From: Mycoplasmopsis agassizii
Lineage (GTDB): Bacteria; Bacillota_I; Bacilli_A; Mycoplasmatales; Metamycoplasmataceae
DNA length: 64,000 bases
NCBI RefSeq assembly: GCF_002272945.1
Contig: NZ_NQMN01000001.1
Coordinates: forward strand, 437,945 to 501,944
Direction: 5' to 3'
A program made the translations under genes and the position numbers. The notes beneath the pieces are model-generated. The model was given only the letters and a program-made list of their open reading frames with translations. It was not told where the DNA came from and searched no databases. Numbering within the stretch: the first letter of the stretch is position 1; the number at the start of each line of letters is the position of its first letter. Positions 19,581-31,266 of the stretch are shown piece by piece.

Positions 19581-19902
19581 TGTTGCTCCTTTTGTTCTTA
19601 TTTGAACTGGCTCCATGCAAAAACTTGATAATCATGAACAACGGTGGTTGATGTATCAACAACCTTGCACTTCAAAGCCTGTTGTATTTTCAATATTACC
19701 ACATTTTTTTAAATTAGTTATTTTTATTAAAAAAATTTTTCCTGAATAGACTTAAAAGCAAGAAAATTGCCTGAAGATGCTTTAAGGCTAAATAACCTCA
19801 AAAACGTGTACATGTATAGCAAATTAGTCTCTTAAACTCGTTAAAAAAGCATAAAAAAATCAAGGTTTTTTGACCTTGATTTTAGGTTTATAAATTTGGT
19901 TA
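19581..19902. other. Intergenic region: S10 operon promoter and leader, terminator of the coiled-coil gene
   Basis: On the minus strand, TAATAT at 19693-19698 in the context TGTGGTAATATTG is the best -10 candidate for the ribosomal operon. The leader holds a short inverted repeat GTTGATGTATCAAC (19647-19660). The remaining stretch up to the terminator at 19853 shows nothing recognisable. Confidence 0.4.
19853..19881 (-). terminator. Terminator of the large coiled-coil gene
   Basis: AATCAAGGT / ACCTTGATT stem with a six-base loop; on the minus strand it is followed by seven T (19853-19859). Confidence 0.8.
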
Positions 19903-22900
19903 TTAGATAACTTTAACTAGTACTAAAACTAGAACAATAACTAAGATAACGGCAATCCCGATAGCACCACCAAGGATACCTCATCATTTTTTACCGATTA
20001 CTTCACCACTTTTTTTAGTTTTAGGTTCAACAGCATTTTCAACTGTAACTCACTCAGGAGAATCTGCTTCTTCTTCTAAGTTTGCAGGTACGAAAATGTC
20101 TTCTTGTACATCGTGAACTACATCTTTACTTTTAATTTTGTATGAAGTATCTGATGAAGGAATTTCATCTAGAGTTTCTTCAAATAAAGAAGGAACTGTA
20201 GCAGCTGCTGGTTCTTCAACTTTTTCAGTTACAACTGATGATGAAGATGCACTTGAAACTGTTTCAGTTTTAACTTCATTTACAGTTTCTTTAACAACTT
20301 CAGTGTTTGAAACAACTTTAACATCACTTTCAACGATTCTAATTACGTTTGATAATTTTTCATCGTCTTTTTCAATTTCTTTATCTTTTTCAGAAATTGA
20401 TTTATCTAGAGCTTCTTTAACACGTTTGAAATCTTCAGCTCTTTTTGTTGATGCTTCAATTTCGGCAGTAATTAATTCTTTAACACGAATTTCTTGCTCT
20501 TTAATTTGTAATTTACGTGTGTTGTAAATTCTTTCTTCTTCTTCTTGAAGTGCTTTTGTAGCACGAAGTTGCTTTTGAATTCTTAGTTGACGTTGTGCGT
20601 GAACTTCTTTATCAATATCTTTGATTTCACTTAAACGACGAGCACGTTCAAGTAATTCTTGACGTTTTAATTCTTTAATTTGCTCTTCTTCATCGTGAAG
20701 AATTTCTAATGTTTGATCAAATTGTGATTTTAAAGCACGTTGAGCAGCAAGTTGTTGAGTTGCGATTTGTTGTTGTGCAACATTATATTGTTGGTTTGCA
20801 GCAGGTGCTTGACTTGGTTGAAAACTTTGTGTAACGTATGGGTTAAGTGGTCTTTGAGGAACAAATTGACCTGTTACATAAGGATTAACTGGACGTTGAG
20901 GTTGTTGTTGTGGAACAAACTGTCCTGTTACATAAGGATTAACAGGGCGCTGTGGCGCTACTGGTCCTTGAGGTGTTGGTTGAGGTTGTTGTGGATTAAC
21001 ATTTCTGTTAAATTGTTGAGTTAGATAAGGGTTAACTGGTCTTTGTGGAACAAATTGCCCTGTGTTATATTGATTAGCAAAATTATTAGGTTGCTGAACG
21101 TTTGGGTTCTGGTTGTTAATATTTTTATTTTGCTGATTAGCACGATTGTGCTGATTTTGATTACCTTTTGATGACATTGTTTTTTCTCTCTCCTGTTGGT
21201 TTAGATTTATTTCTGCTGTAGTAACATTATCATTTATGTAAGTTTGAACAGTATTATAATGTAGAGAAGCAGTATTTGTTAAATTTTCGTGATGATTTTT
21301 TACTTGATTTTGTAATTCATCAAAATCGATATTAACTGTGCGATCTTGTTTTTGCCTTTCAATTTCATTATTGAAATGATTATTATGCAAAATCTTCGAT
21401 GCTTTTGAATTTGAATTTCTAGATTTTGAATCACTTATTGGTAAGTGATTAACTTGTTGCAAGTGCTGATTTTGAGCGATAAATTGCTCTTGAAATCAGT
21501 TATTGCGTTCAATTTCAAATTGATGTCTTTCACGTTCTAAAGCAAGTTGATATTCAAATATACTTTGACGTAGAAAATCTTGTTCTTGCAATCAACTATT
21601 GCGCTCTTGTCATAATTGATACTCTCACTGAGCACGTTGTTCATTGAATGCTTGATTCATATGTTCTAGTTCAACTTGATATGCTTGGTAATTAGCCTGC
21701 ATCTGTGCTTGCATTTGCGCTTGGAAGTTGTAAAAGTTATATTCACTTTGTTGTTGCTGACTAACTAATTCATAAGTTTGATTAGTTTGTACATTTTCCA
21801 GTGCCATCGTTAATTGGGCACTATAAGCATCTTCCATAGCAACTAATTGAGCTTCATATCAACCTGCTTGATTAGCCAATAACTGTGTATATTCAGCATT
21901 TGATTTATGTAACTTACGTTGTGATTCTTCAAACAGTCGATCACTTTCAGCTAATAAAACTTCAAATTCTTGACGTTGTCTTTCACCTAGTAATTTTACT
22001 CTTTCAGCAATTTCATGCTCGTAAGAAGCTTTTTGCTCTTCAAGTAATTTTTGGTATTCTTGACGTTGGCTATCGCTCATTTTAGCGATGAATTCGCTTT
22101 GCTCAGAAATAACTTTTTCGCTAACACGTTTTAAAGTTTTTTCTTGCTCGCTTAATAATTCATCTCGCTGCTGTGCTAATAATTCATTTAATAATTGCTT
22201 ATTAGTTTCAGCTTCATGGTCAAGACGTTTTTGATATTCTAAGAAAAGATTTTTTTGGTGTTCACTAATAATTTGATCACGTTCTTTAATTAGTTGTTCT
22301 TCACGTTCATGAATTTGTGCTTCATAAAATTTACGTGATTCTTCAATTTGTTGTTCATAAAAATTTTGCATTTCTTGAAATTGAGAATCAATATAACTTT
22401 GTTCAGCTTGATACTCTTTAGAAGCTTCTTCATACTCTTTGACTTGTTGTTCATAAAGTGCTCTTGCAGCTTCTTCTTTAGCTTTTAATCTTGCCCTTGA
22501 TTCTTCTTCTAAAGCCTCAAGTTCTTTCTGAATTGTTTCATAATTATCTTCTGATTCATATGTTTTTTCAGACTCTTTAGATTTAGCTTCTAGTTCAGCA
22601 TTTTCTTTTTGCAGCAATTCTAGTTGCCTATTTAATTCTGCTAAACGTGCATTTTTTTCTAGTTCAAGTTGATTATGTTCTTCATGAAAGCGTTGTTCTA
22701 ATTCTTTATATTCTTCCAAATATTCTTTAGATAAATCAACTTCAACTTTTTCGGCATTGTCAAGTCGTTCTGATTCTGCTTTCATTTTTTTCAAAGTTTC
22801 ATCAAAGTCAGATTTGGTAATTACTTCTTCAGCTTCTTGAATAGCAGCTTTTTGTTCTACTATTTTTGCTAAGTTTAATTCTTCAACTTCATCGACTTTG

Positions 22901-23436
22901 ATTTCTTCTTTTTGATCACTATTTTGAGAAGTAGTTTGCTGTGCATAAAATAAAGGCATGTCCATTAAACCATCATTATAGTTCTTAGGAATTTTTCTGT
23001 CTTTTTTAGCTTCAGACTGTTTTTCACGAGTCTTTTTCATTTCTAGAATGTACTCTTGAGTACCTTCTCAATTTTTTCTATCATCAGGTAAAATGCGATA
23101 TTTAGTTTTTAAATCAATATAAAATTCTTTATGAACTTTTTTGATTTTTAATTCTAATTCACTTGCACTTTCACGAGAAAATTTTGAAATCGTTAAATAG
23201 TGTTTGTTCTTTTTAAAATCTCCACTAGGATCTTCTTCAACTTTTAAATTTCCTTCAAAGATTTCTTGAACATTGTGGAATCAAATCATCGCATCTGTTT
23301 GACCATAGTTTTCAATAAAATAATCTATGGCATCAAGACGTGATTGAAAGTGACCGATTGCCGAGCTTTTGACCTCTTTTAAAACCCATGAATATGGGGC
23401 TGATTTAGGGGCGTATAAACAATAAAATCTATTCAC
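19903..23436 (-). CDS. Giant coiled-coil, Pro/Gln-rich, C-terminally membrane-anchored protein
   Basis: A single 1177-residue frame once UGA is read as Trp. The start is GTG at 23434-23436, directly after an in-frame TAA, with AAGGA six bases upstream. Order: an N-terminal domain of about 130 residues (NRFYCLYAPKSAPYSW...) that I do not recognise; a Glu/Gln coiled coil from about 170 to 650; an Asn/Gln-rich hinge with repeated RPVNPYVTGQFVPQ units (about 750-870); a second coiled coil (about 900-1020); an acidic Ser/Val-rich stretch; and one membrane helix WWGILGGAIGIAVILVIV at the very end. No signal peptide is present, so the body is cytoplasmic. The architecture recalls mycoplasma cytoskeletal/terminal-organelle proteins such as HMW2, but homology is not shown. 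Confidence 0.8.
20822..21062 (-). repeat. Four in-frame copies of a proline-rich repeat in the coiled-coil protein
   Basis: The unit is RPVNPYVTGQFVPQ with variants RPVNPYLTQQF and RPLNPYVTQSF, separated by short Gln/Pro spacers. The copies are similar at DNA level, so copy number could vary by recombination or slippage. Confidence 0.75.
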
Positions 23437-23934
23437 TTATTTCCTTTACAAATTGCAATTAATTTAATAGTAGCAATTGCTACTACGTTTTTGCGTTTAT
23501 ATTATTACACAAAAACATTTTTTTCTTAAGGATTTTAACGGTAAATGCTCAAAAAAAATTAATTTTTTAGTTTTTTTTGCAAATCTGCTCAAAATCCTGT
23601 AGAAACAAAAATCTAAAAGTCCCTAAAATAGGGCTTTTTCGGTTTTTTTACGGTCTAAAAACACCTAAAAACCAAGGTTTACGAAACACCCCTAAAAATC
23701 AGGGATTTTGAAATTTATGAAAAATTTCATTTTTCTTTTGCAGTTTTTGTCAAAAACACATTGGCTATATAAAATTTGTTATTTATTTTTTTCTGCAAAA
23801 ATTAGTTTTTGATTTTCATAAATAGGTATGATTTTCCACTATTAACTAGAACTGGTTTATTTATTTTATATAATTTCTACATAAAAATTTAGTGAAACAA
23901 TTCAAAAGAAATTGTTTTGGAAAGAAAAGAATAT
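23437..23934. other. Divergent intergenic region with palindrome, hairpins and two promoters
   Basis: Holds the minus promoter for the coiled-coil gene (GTGTAATAATATAAAC around 23494-23510), an 18-base palindrome, AT-rich hairpins such as CCCTAAAATAGGG with a T-rich tail near 23622-23645, and a TATAAT at 23869-23874 for the plus-strand nuclease gene. The middle part contains no gene I can support. Confidence 0.5.
23468..23485. promoter_or_regulatory. 18-base perfect palindrome, possible operator
   Basis: TAGTAGCAATTGCTACTA is perfectly self-complementary and lies between the probable -10 and the ribosome binding site of the giant coiled-coil gene, near the expected transcription start. It could bind a dimeric regulator or fold in the leader RNA. 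Confidence 0.5.
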
Positions 23935-25821
23935 ATGAAAAAATCTAAACTTTTTAAATTGCTAGTTGGTGTCGCACCACTATTTGCAATTACGACAGCA
24001 ATTGCCTGTACACCTGTAAAAGATACTCCTAAAGAATCAGTAACTGCACAGTCAATCATCGATAGTTTACCTGGTGAAATAAAGACAAACAGTTCTAACT
24101 TAAAACTGGAACAACTAAAAGAAACCCTGAAGAAGATAAGCACTGATGTGCAAAATTCATTCTTAAATTTGTTAGACCAATCTAATAAAACTAAATTCGA
24201 AACTGCTTTAAAAGATGACTACAAAATTTCTAAAATTACCCTTGTAATTTCAGATACTTCAAAAACATCTTTACAAGTTATAGTAACTGTAAGTAAGGGT
24301 GATGATTCAAAAACTAAAACAATTAAAATTACTGATTTAGTTCAAGAACAAAAATCAGATACTGTCAGTGCTCAATCTATTATCGACAGTTTGCCTAGTG
24401 AAATTAAGACAAACCAAGATAATAAAGATCTAGATAAATTAAAAACAAAATTAAAAGATCTAGGTGCTGATGTACAAACCACTTTTTTAAGTTTATTAGA
24501 TACTTCTGATAAAACTAAATTTGAAACATCTTTAAAAGATGATTATAAAATTTCAAAGATAACTTTAGTAGAACCTGATGATTCTAAAAATTCTTTATCT
24601 ATTAATTTGAGTGTAAGTAAAGGTGAAGATCTTAAAACAAAGTCAATTAAAATTACAGATCTAAAACAGTCACCTGAAAATGCAATTGGCGAGCCTGGTA
24701 CAGGAACTATTCAAACTGAAGTTTCAAGTTTAAAAATTGCTACCTGAAATTTAAAAGAATATTACGGTAGAGAAAATTCATTTTTAAAAACTGAATTAAT
24801 TGCAAAAATAATTCTCCATAATAAATATGACATCGTTAGCGCACAAGAAATAAAACCTGCCGATTATAAGGATAAGTCTGAAACTATAACATCTCATCAA
24901 ATTATGGTTTCTGAATTAAATAAACTTGACCCCGATAAAGATTGAAAAGCTATTCTTTCGCCCAAGTCACTAGGTAAACAATCATGACAAAAAGGTCAAG
25001 CAGAATGATTTATAGTTTTTTATAAATCATCAAAAGTTGAAGCAACAGGCTGATCAAAAATTTATGAAGATAAAGGTTGAGCAGGAACAAATCTTAAAGA
25101 TAGCGATACAACATATTACTATGCAAGACCACCTTTTGCTGCTCAATTTAAGACTTTAGGAAAAATTGAAAATACTTTTACATTAGTTTCAGCACATCTA
25201 GATGCACCAGGAAACGATGCCAAAACACGAAACGAAAAACCATCAGGTTTAGGTAATAAACAAGGTAATCAAGAAGTTGAAGAAGCATTGCAATTAGTTA
25301 ATGTTTTAAAAACATTTGATGAAGAAGATGGTATTAATAATGAAATTATTTTTATGGGTGATACAAACATTAAAACAGGACATGAAGCAGTCGCTTTTAA
25401 ACCTGTAATTGATGATGGCTATGCAAATTTACTTGATGATTCAAAAGAATATGCTTCAACTCTAAAACAAAACAAAAACAAGGAATTTGATAACGCTTAT
25501 GACAAGATTTTTTACAAAGGTAATTTAAAAGTATCGGATGCTAATAGATATAATCTTTGGAAAGTAGTTGGTTCAGTCTTTAGTGAAGAAGAATGAGAAA
25601 ATTACAAAAAAATCTTTATTTAAAAAGTTCGTGGTGGTGGCACAAAAGGTGCTTATAATCCAGGTCAAGAATATTACTACTGAATCAATATGATTAGTGA
25701 CCACGCTCCTGTAAGTTTCAAACTGCATATGGATGCTAAAGATGAAACAACATCTAAAGCAGGAACATTAGAACTTTTAACTAAAGAACAAGTAAAAGCA
25801 ATGGCTAAAACTACTGTTTAG
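23935..25821 (+). pseudogene. Nuclease lipoprotein (DNase I fold), interrupted by in-frame TAA
   Basis: Signal peptide and lipobox ending AIAC (Cys25), then two tandem copies of a roughly 95-residue module (SIIDSLPxEIKTN...DDYKISKITLV...VSKG, about 42-140 and 145-245) of the type-17 lipoprotein kind. A C-terminal endonuclease/exonuclease/phosphatase domain follows: IATWNL, DIVSAQEI, SAHLDAPG, MGDTNIK, NAYDKIFYKG. The TAA at 25621-25623 ends the protein at 562 residues. The same frame continues for 65 more codons through MISDHAPVSF, which holds the catalytic Asp-His pair, to TAG at 25819-25821. The product is therefore probably inactive. The paralogue at 28041 is intact across this point. The start ATG at 23935 follows GGAAAGAAAAG. 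Confidence 0.8.
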
Positions 25822-25845
25822 CTTAAAACCTGCAAAATAATATGA

Positions 25846-25875
25846 AAACAAGTAGTCAAATACTTGTTTTTCTTT
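25846..25875 (+). terminator. Terminator after the interrupted nuclease gene
   Basis: AAACAAGTA / TACTTGTTT stem with a six-base loop, followed by a T-rich tail. It lies after the original TAG stop, consistent with a once longer gene. Confidence 0.7.
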
Positions 25876-25931
25876 AGCAATTTTAATAACTTGCTAAAAT
25901 CATTTTCAGACAAAATTTAAAAAGGAAAAAT

Positions 25932-27446
25932 ATGAACAAAATTAAAAAAATTATAATGCCTATTAGTGCTTTAACAATTTTAAGTGCTTCGCTAGCAATA
26001 GCTTGTACAAATCAAAGCAATCCTAGTGATCCAATTAACGATACAAGGGATTTAAAAACTAAAGCAACTGAAACTTTAAATGATTGAACAGGTAAATTAA
26101 GCGTTGCTTATGAAACTAATTGAAAACCTGCTTTAGATCTAGCAATTTCAAAACTACCTGAAAGCATGCAAAGTCGCATTCAGTTAATTCCAATTGATAC
26201 TGGACAATCAGTTAATTACATTCAAAATACAGTTTATAATAGTGCTCAAACTTCAGCAGATGTTTTTGCTTCGCCACTAGATCGTTTTCAAGGATTAGTT
26301 GATAGAAATATAGTAACAGTTATTCCTGAAAATTATTTAAGTGATTATAAACAACAAAGAGATAATGTCAAAATTCAAGATAAATATTATGCTTATCCTT
26401 TAAATACTGAATCAGTAATTGCTTTTTATAATAAAGATGCTTATGCAAATGGAATTAGCGATATCAAAGATGAAATGGCTAATCCAGTTGAGAAAAAATT
26501 TGCTTTTCAAGCAGCAAATTTATGACATGGATCAACTTTATTTAATGGTTTATTTAAAACTATTAACGATAATGATGCAACTAAAGCGACTAACTTTTGA
26601 GCATCATGAGATGCACAAAATAAAGTTAGTGCACCTTTTATTGCTAATGAAAAGGTGCAAGCTAGAGTTAAAGAAATTTATGATTACTATAATAAATTGC
26701 GCAAAGGTGATAACGAAAAATACAAACAAATTGCTAATTCAAAAGACCAACGTGAAAAAGTTATTATTGAATCTTTAGCAGATAGTAGTGTTTCTTTAAC
26801 AATTGAAGGACCACCGATTTTACCTCGTTTAGTTGGTTTTGTTTTAAAACAAAATGATTCTAATCCTGCTAAAGCAGTTGAAATTTTAAATAAAATAAGT
26901 GCTCAAAAACTACCTAAATATAATGGTGAACAAATGCTTCACTTTAAAGCAGGTTGAGGTTATGCACTAAACCGTGTTTCACTAGCGAATGCTACAGGTA
27001 GTGATAAAACAAAAGCGGCTGATGGCAAATTAGCATTTGCTAATTATTTTACCCAAATTCTAACTTCAAAAGAAATTTCAAGCGCTTGAATTACTAACGC
27101 AGGAAAAATTTCAGCAGCAGATGATGCCACTCGAGAAGTTGATGTTAAATTATTAACAATTGAAGATCCACAAGACCCACGTAAAAAAATTGATTTAACT
27201 AAATTTATTGCTCAAAGTGGTTTTGAAAATGCTATTAAAAACCTTTATTCAGGAGTAGTTAACGCTGTTTTAGATCAAACTAAAGAAAATATTAATCAGC
27301 CTAAATGACCAACAGCTGAAGGTTATTGAAAAGCCTGAGATGACCATGGCTTAATTAAATCTGATTATGCAAGCAGTAATGCCTTCTTAGAAGCTTTTAA
27401 AGCAAATGTTAACACTCAAGTTAACGAAGCAAATAAACCCAAATAA
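25932..27446 (+). CDS. Solute-binding lipoprotein of an ABC transporter
   Basis: A protein of 504 residues with a lipobox ending AIAC (Cys25). The body resembles family-1 extracellular solute-binding proteins: an early strand WTGKLSVAYETNWKPALD, a middle YYAYPLNTESVIAFYNKDAY (ligand-facing region of the fold) and a C-terminal helical half with GFENAIKNLYSGVVNAVL. UGA is Trp at least eight times. AAGGA sits six bases before the ATG. TAAAAT at 25895-25900 in TTGCTAAAAT is a possible -10. It stands between two nuclease genes and near an ABC transporter, so its ligand may be a nucleic-acid fragment or a sugar; the ligand is not visible from sequence. Confidence 0.75.
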
Positions 27447-27451
27447 TTTTG

Positions 27452-27485
27452 ATAATGAACATCAGCAGATGTTCATTATTTTTAA
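27452..27485 (+). terminator. Terminator of the binding lipoprotein gene
   Basis: ATAATGAACATC / GATGTTCATTAT twelve-base stem with a four-base loop and a T tail. Confidence 0.85.
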
Positions 27486-27537
27486 TTTATTTTACTTATG
27501 TTGTGCAGGATTTAAAAATTTATCATAAAATTGAAAT

Positions 27538-28041
27538 ATGAATAGTAAAAAAGATGAAACCCAAAAGCATAATATTTCCTGAGATGAATATTTTATGTCG
27601 CTAGCAAAAGTTAGTTCTTTTCGCTCTAAAGATCCTAATACTAAAGTTGGAGCAGTCATTGTTAATGACAACAAAAGAATAGTTTCGTTAGGTTATAACG
27701 GAATGCCTAAAGGTAATGACAATTTTCCATGAAACCGTGAAGGAATGCAGGAAAAAGATAAAAAATATGCTTATGTAGTGCATGCAGAAACTAATGCAAT
27801 TTTAAATAGTAAAACAAATTTAGAAAACACAATTTGTTTTACAACACTTTTTCCTTGCTCTAATTGTGCTAAAACAATTGTGCAAGCAGGCATTAAAGAA
27901 GTTGTTTACTTGGATGATTTTTACGATAAAACTGAAGATAATTTAATCAGTAAAACTATTTTACAACAAAGCAATGTCAAAATCAGAGCAGTTGAAAAAT
28001 TAGAAGTTAGTTTAAAAACAGACAGTGGAGAGTTTAAATAA
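27538..28041 (+). CDS. dCMP deaminase-like cytidine deaminase family protein
   Basis: Zinc deaminase of 167 residues. The zinc and proton-shuttle motif is VVHAETNAI and the two zinc Cys are in [10 protein letters not shown]. The N-terminal phrase [20 protein letters not shown] with [10 protein letters not shown] matches dCMP deaminases and ComEB. The reaction would be dCMP + water to dUMP + ammonia, supplying dTMP synthesis. Its TAA overlaps the ATG of the next nuclease gene (TAATG), so the two are co-translated, which fits use of nucleotides released by the nuclease. The paired ligand for dCTP activation cannot be judged. Confidence 0.85.
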
Positions 28042-29273
28042 TGAAGAAGTTAAGTTTTAAAAAATTACTTATAACATTATCAATCGCTGCAACTGCAGCT
28101 TCATTGATAACAACAATTGCTTGTCAACCTACACACCCAACAGAACCACAACCTGTTCCAACTCCTGCGCCAGTTCCTGATCCTGGAACAGGAACTATAA
28201 ATACTGATAGCCAAAGTTTAAAAATTGCTACCTGAAATCTTTTAAATTATTCAGGTGATGTAAAACAGGAAGTTAGAAGTGAAATTTTTGCAAATATTAT
28301 TTATAAAAATAAATTTGATATTGTTAGTGTGCAAGAGATTAATGCAGTTGATGATGAAGTTATTGCTGATGATACATTACTTAAATTACTAAATGAACTT
28401 GATCCAGAAAAAGATTGAAAAGCAGTTGAATCAGAAAAATCACTTAGTAAAAACCCTGCTCAAGCAGGTCAATTCGAATATTATGTAATTCTTTATAAAT
28501 CTAAAAAAGTTGAAGTGACTGATTTAGTTAAAATTTATGATGATCAAGGATGAAAAGGGACACATCTTGAAAATGATGAGAAAACTTATTACTATGCAAG
28601 ACCACCATTTGTTGCACAATTTAAGACTTTAGGTGACATTGAAAACACTTTCACATTAGTTTCATCACACCTTGATTCTCCTGGAACTGATTCTGACAGG
28701 GGTGAAGTTAGTGCTAAACTAAAACCATCTCAAGGTAATCAAGAAGTAGAGGAATCATTACAACTTGCGAATGTTTTAAAAGCACTTGATTTAGAAGATG
28801 GCATTAATAATGAAATCTTTTTTATGGGTGATACAAACATTAAAATAGGTAATGAAGCAGTAAGTTTCAGAACTCTGATAGATGATGGTTTTGCTAATTT
28901 ACTAGATGATTCAAAAGAAGATGCAACATCTTTAGCAACCCAAAAAAATCAATACGCAAATCCATATGACAAGATTTTTTATAAAGGAAATCTAAAAGTA
29001 TCTTCTGCTCAAAAACTTGATATCTGAAATCTAGTTGGAGATGATAAATTATTTACTTTATCAAAATGAAATGAATATAAATCTAGGCAAGATAAAATTA
29101 GAGGAAAAAAATATGCTGGAGAAGAAGGTTATGTAAGATCAATGATTAGTGATCATGCTCCCGTAAGTTTTATTTTACATTTAAATAAAGATGATGAATC
29201 CTTAACTAAAGAAGGAACTTTACCAATTTTAACTAAGGAACAAGTTAAAGAAATGGCTAAAAAAACTGCTTAA
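28041..29273 (+). CDS. Membrane nuclease lipoprotein, DNase I fold (MnuA-like)
   Basis: A protein of 410 residues: signal with lipobox TTIAC (Cys28), a Pro-rich spacer (QPVPTPAPVPDPG), then a complete endonuclease/exonuclease/phosphatase domain with IATWNLLNY, DIVSVQEIN, SSHLDSPG, MGDTNIK and MISDHAPVSF carrying the catalytic Asp-His. It should cut nucleic acid outside the cell with a divalent metal. It lacks the two tandem modules found in the paralogue at 23935 but is clearly similar over the whole nuclease domain and the tail LTKEQVKEMAKKT. It overlaps the deaminase stop. Confidence 0.85.
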
Positions 29274-29308
29274 TTTTGATTACTTAAAATTAATTAAAAT
29301 TGATACTA

Positions 29309-29335
29309 AAAACGCCCATTTTAGGGCGTTTTCTT
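29309..29335. terminator. Bidirectional terminator between convergent genes
   Basis: AACGCCC / GGGCGTT with T tails on both sides, between the nuclease gene and the opposite-strand lipoprotein gene. Confidence 0.8.
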
Positions 29336-31163
29336 ATTTATTTGAGTTTGCTACATTAATGATATTTTCTAAAAATTGCTCTGCTGTAATTTTATTATTT
29401 TGAGCATTATTTAGTGATGTTTCAATCGCATTAATTACTTGTTGAATTTTTGCATTATTATCTAATGTAATTAATTTATTATTAGGATTATTTAAATTAT
29501 TTTGTAAATCTTTTAAAGTCAAAAGAGCTGAACTTACACTATAAAAATTAGTTTCTTTTTCAGCATCACTACCAAAATTTTCATTAGCATCTTTTGCTCT
29601 AGTAAATTCTTTTTCAGTTTCAGTTGTTACACTTGATTTTGTTCCAATTAAGTATCCTGAAGTTTGCGAAATTACATCAACAACTTTAGTATTTGCTTTG
29701 AAAATTCCATGATCTTTTTTAAGTGTACCTGTGAATAATCATTCTAAAAATGCAACTGTTGCTTTATCAACTTTATCACCATCCCACTTAATCCCTACTA
29801 ATGCAGAACCATCAGGAATAAATCCTCCAACTGTATCTGTTGCTCTAATTTTAAACATTTGTTCTTTTCAAAGCACTTCATCTTTTTTAAGTCAAGTTGC
29901 TAATTGAGCTTCTGTAGGTTTAAAATCATCACGTGATTTTTTACTATCAACTGAATGAATATATTCAACATTTGGTCCATAAGTAAAGGCCGCTAAGTTT
30001 CTTCTAAGTTGTCATGGAGCAGCGTAATTAGGATTACTTGTTTCCCCAGAACGACCAATTTCAAAAGGTCTTTCTTTATTAGTAGCTTGCGCATAACTAT
30101 GCTCATTGATAATTAAATTAAAAGCAGTTTTTAAATTTTCTTGATGCTTTTTAGCATCAGCACTATCACCTAAAAATTTATAGTTGACACTACCATCTGT
30201 TTTTAATTCTCATAAGAAATTACTGTCAGTTGAATCAGGATATAAACTTAAAAGAGTTTTTGAAAATAAAATTCAGTTATAAGCTAGCATTCCTATTCAA
30301 GGTAATTTTTTACCACTTTCAGGCTCTAATGATTTCGAAACTAATAAAGCAAACTTAGTTATTTTTTCAAAACTAGCAAAAGTTTCGTCATTAATTACTG
30401 CATCATCACCAGTAAAAATAGCTTGATTATTGCTTATTCCTCAGGAATAAACTTCTTTACCTGTTTCATCTGGTTCTGCTTTAAAATCACTAGGATCATC
30501 TGCTAATAATAAGTTAGCATTTTCTGCTTTGACAGCCTTATAGATATTTGAATTTTCGTCAATTTGAGCACCGTTTTTCTTGATTTCTCTAAAAATGTGT
30601 GCCATGGCATCTAAGTTAAATGCTAACGAATCATCACCTATTAATGAATAAGGAATTGTATAAATTTTATTATTATCAGTATTAATCCCTGGTAAGTTAT
30701 TGTTGTAGTTATACATTACATCAGTAAAAATATCTTTATTAACTTTTGATTTACTTAAATCAAGTAATCTTTCATAACCATATACTTGAGCAGTTAAAAC
30801 TTTGTTAGCCATTACTAAATTAGGTATTCTCGAAAGGTTAGATGTTTTTAAAAATCCAGAAATATTATTGATTAAAGTTGATTCGCTATTTGTACCCGTA
30901 ATTTCTGTACCTTGAAATTCAACAGGTAAAAATCCTTCGCTATCTTTCATTTCTTCGTTATAAATATCAGTTACTAATTTTAATGCTTTATACATTGGGA
31001 AAGTGCTCTGCTGAGCTGTTGCAAAAATAACTTTATCTCTTTCAACTTTTTCTTGAGTGCCACCACAAGCAATTGCCGTTGCAGCAATAGCAGGAACTGT
31101 TGCTAGTGCTAGAAAAGAAAAATATTTCTTAAAATTGTGTTTTACATGTTTATTTTTATTCAT
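29334..31163 (-). CDS. Large solute-binding lipoprotein next to ABC transporter, possibly P80-like
   Basis: A protein of 609 residues with a lipobox ending TAIAC (Cys33). It looks like an extracellular solute-binding protein: early VIFATAQQSTFPMYKALK, a central NKIYTIPYSLIGDDSLAFN and a long C-terminal helical lobe. Many UGA Trp. It is divergent from the ABC ATPase gene with a shared 120-base promoter region, so it is the probable receptor of that transporter. The ATG directly follows an AGTGTAAAAT element with no ribosome binding site, suggesting a leaderless message. It may belong to the P80 lipoprotein family of mycoplasmas, which I could not confirm. Confidence 0.75.
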
Positions 31164-31169
31164 ATTAGC

Positions 31170-31179
31170 ATTTTACACT
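31170..31179 (-). promoter_or_regulatory. AGTGTAAAAT promoter element of the binding lipoprotein
   Basis: Minus-strand TTGCTTTC-AGTGTAAAAT six bases before the ATG. The inverted repeat AAAGCAA/TTGCTTT (31181-31198) lies just upstream. The same element faces the ABC ATPase gene at 31267. Confidence 0.5.
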
Positions 31180-31266
31180 GAAAGCAAAAAATTGCTTTTT
31201 AAATTCTTAAAAATCAAAAAAACAACATTTTGCTTTTTTTCTTAATAGACAAAAACGCTGTGCTTT

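Noticed and set aside
20138-21024. Plus-strand frames inside the giant coiled-coil gene
   Set aside because: They are antisense images of Glu/Lys-rich and repeat-rich coding sequence (Ser/Phe/Leu and Trp/Leu/Arg products) without start signals.
20834-21062. Possible CRISPR-like or tandem DNA repeat array
   Set aside because: The repeated units stay in frame and encode a proline-rich protein repeat; spacers are Gln/Pro codons, not unique sequences.
23620-23720. Insertion sequence or transposon remnant in the 23.6 kb gap
   Set aside because: Several short hairpins and A/T runs are present but no terminal inverted repeat pair, target duplication or transposase fragment.
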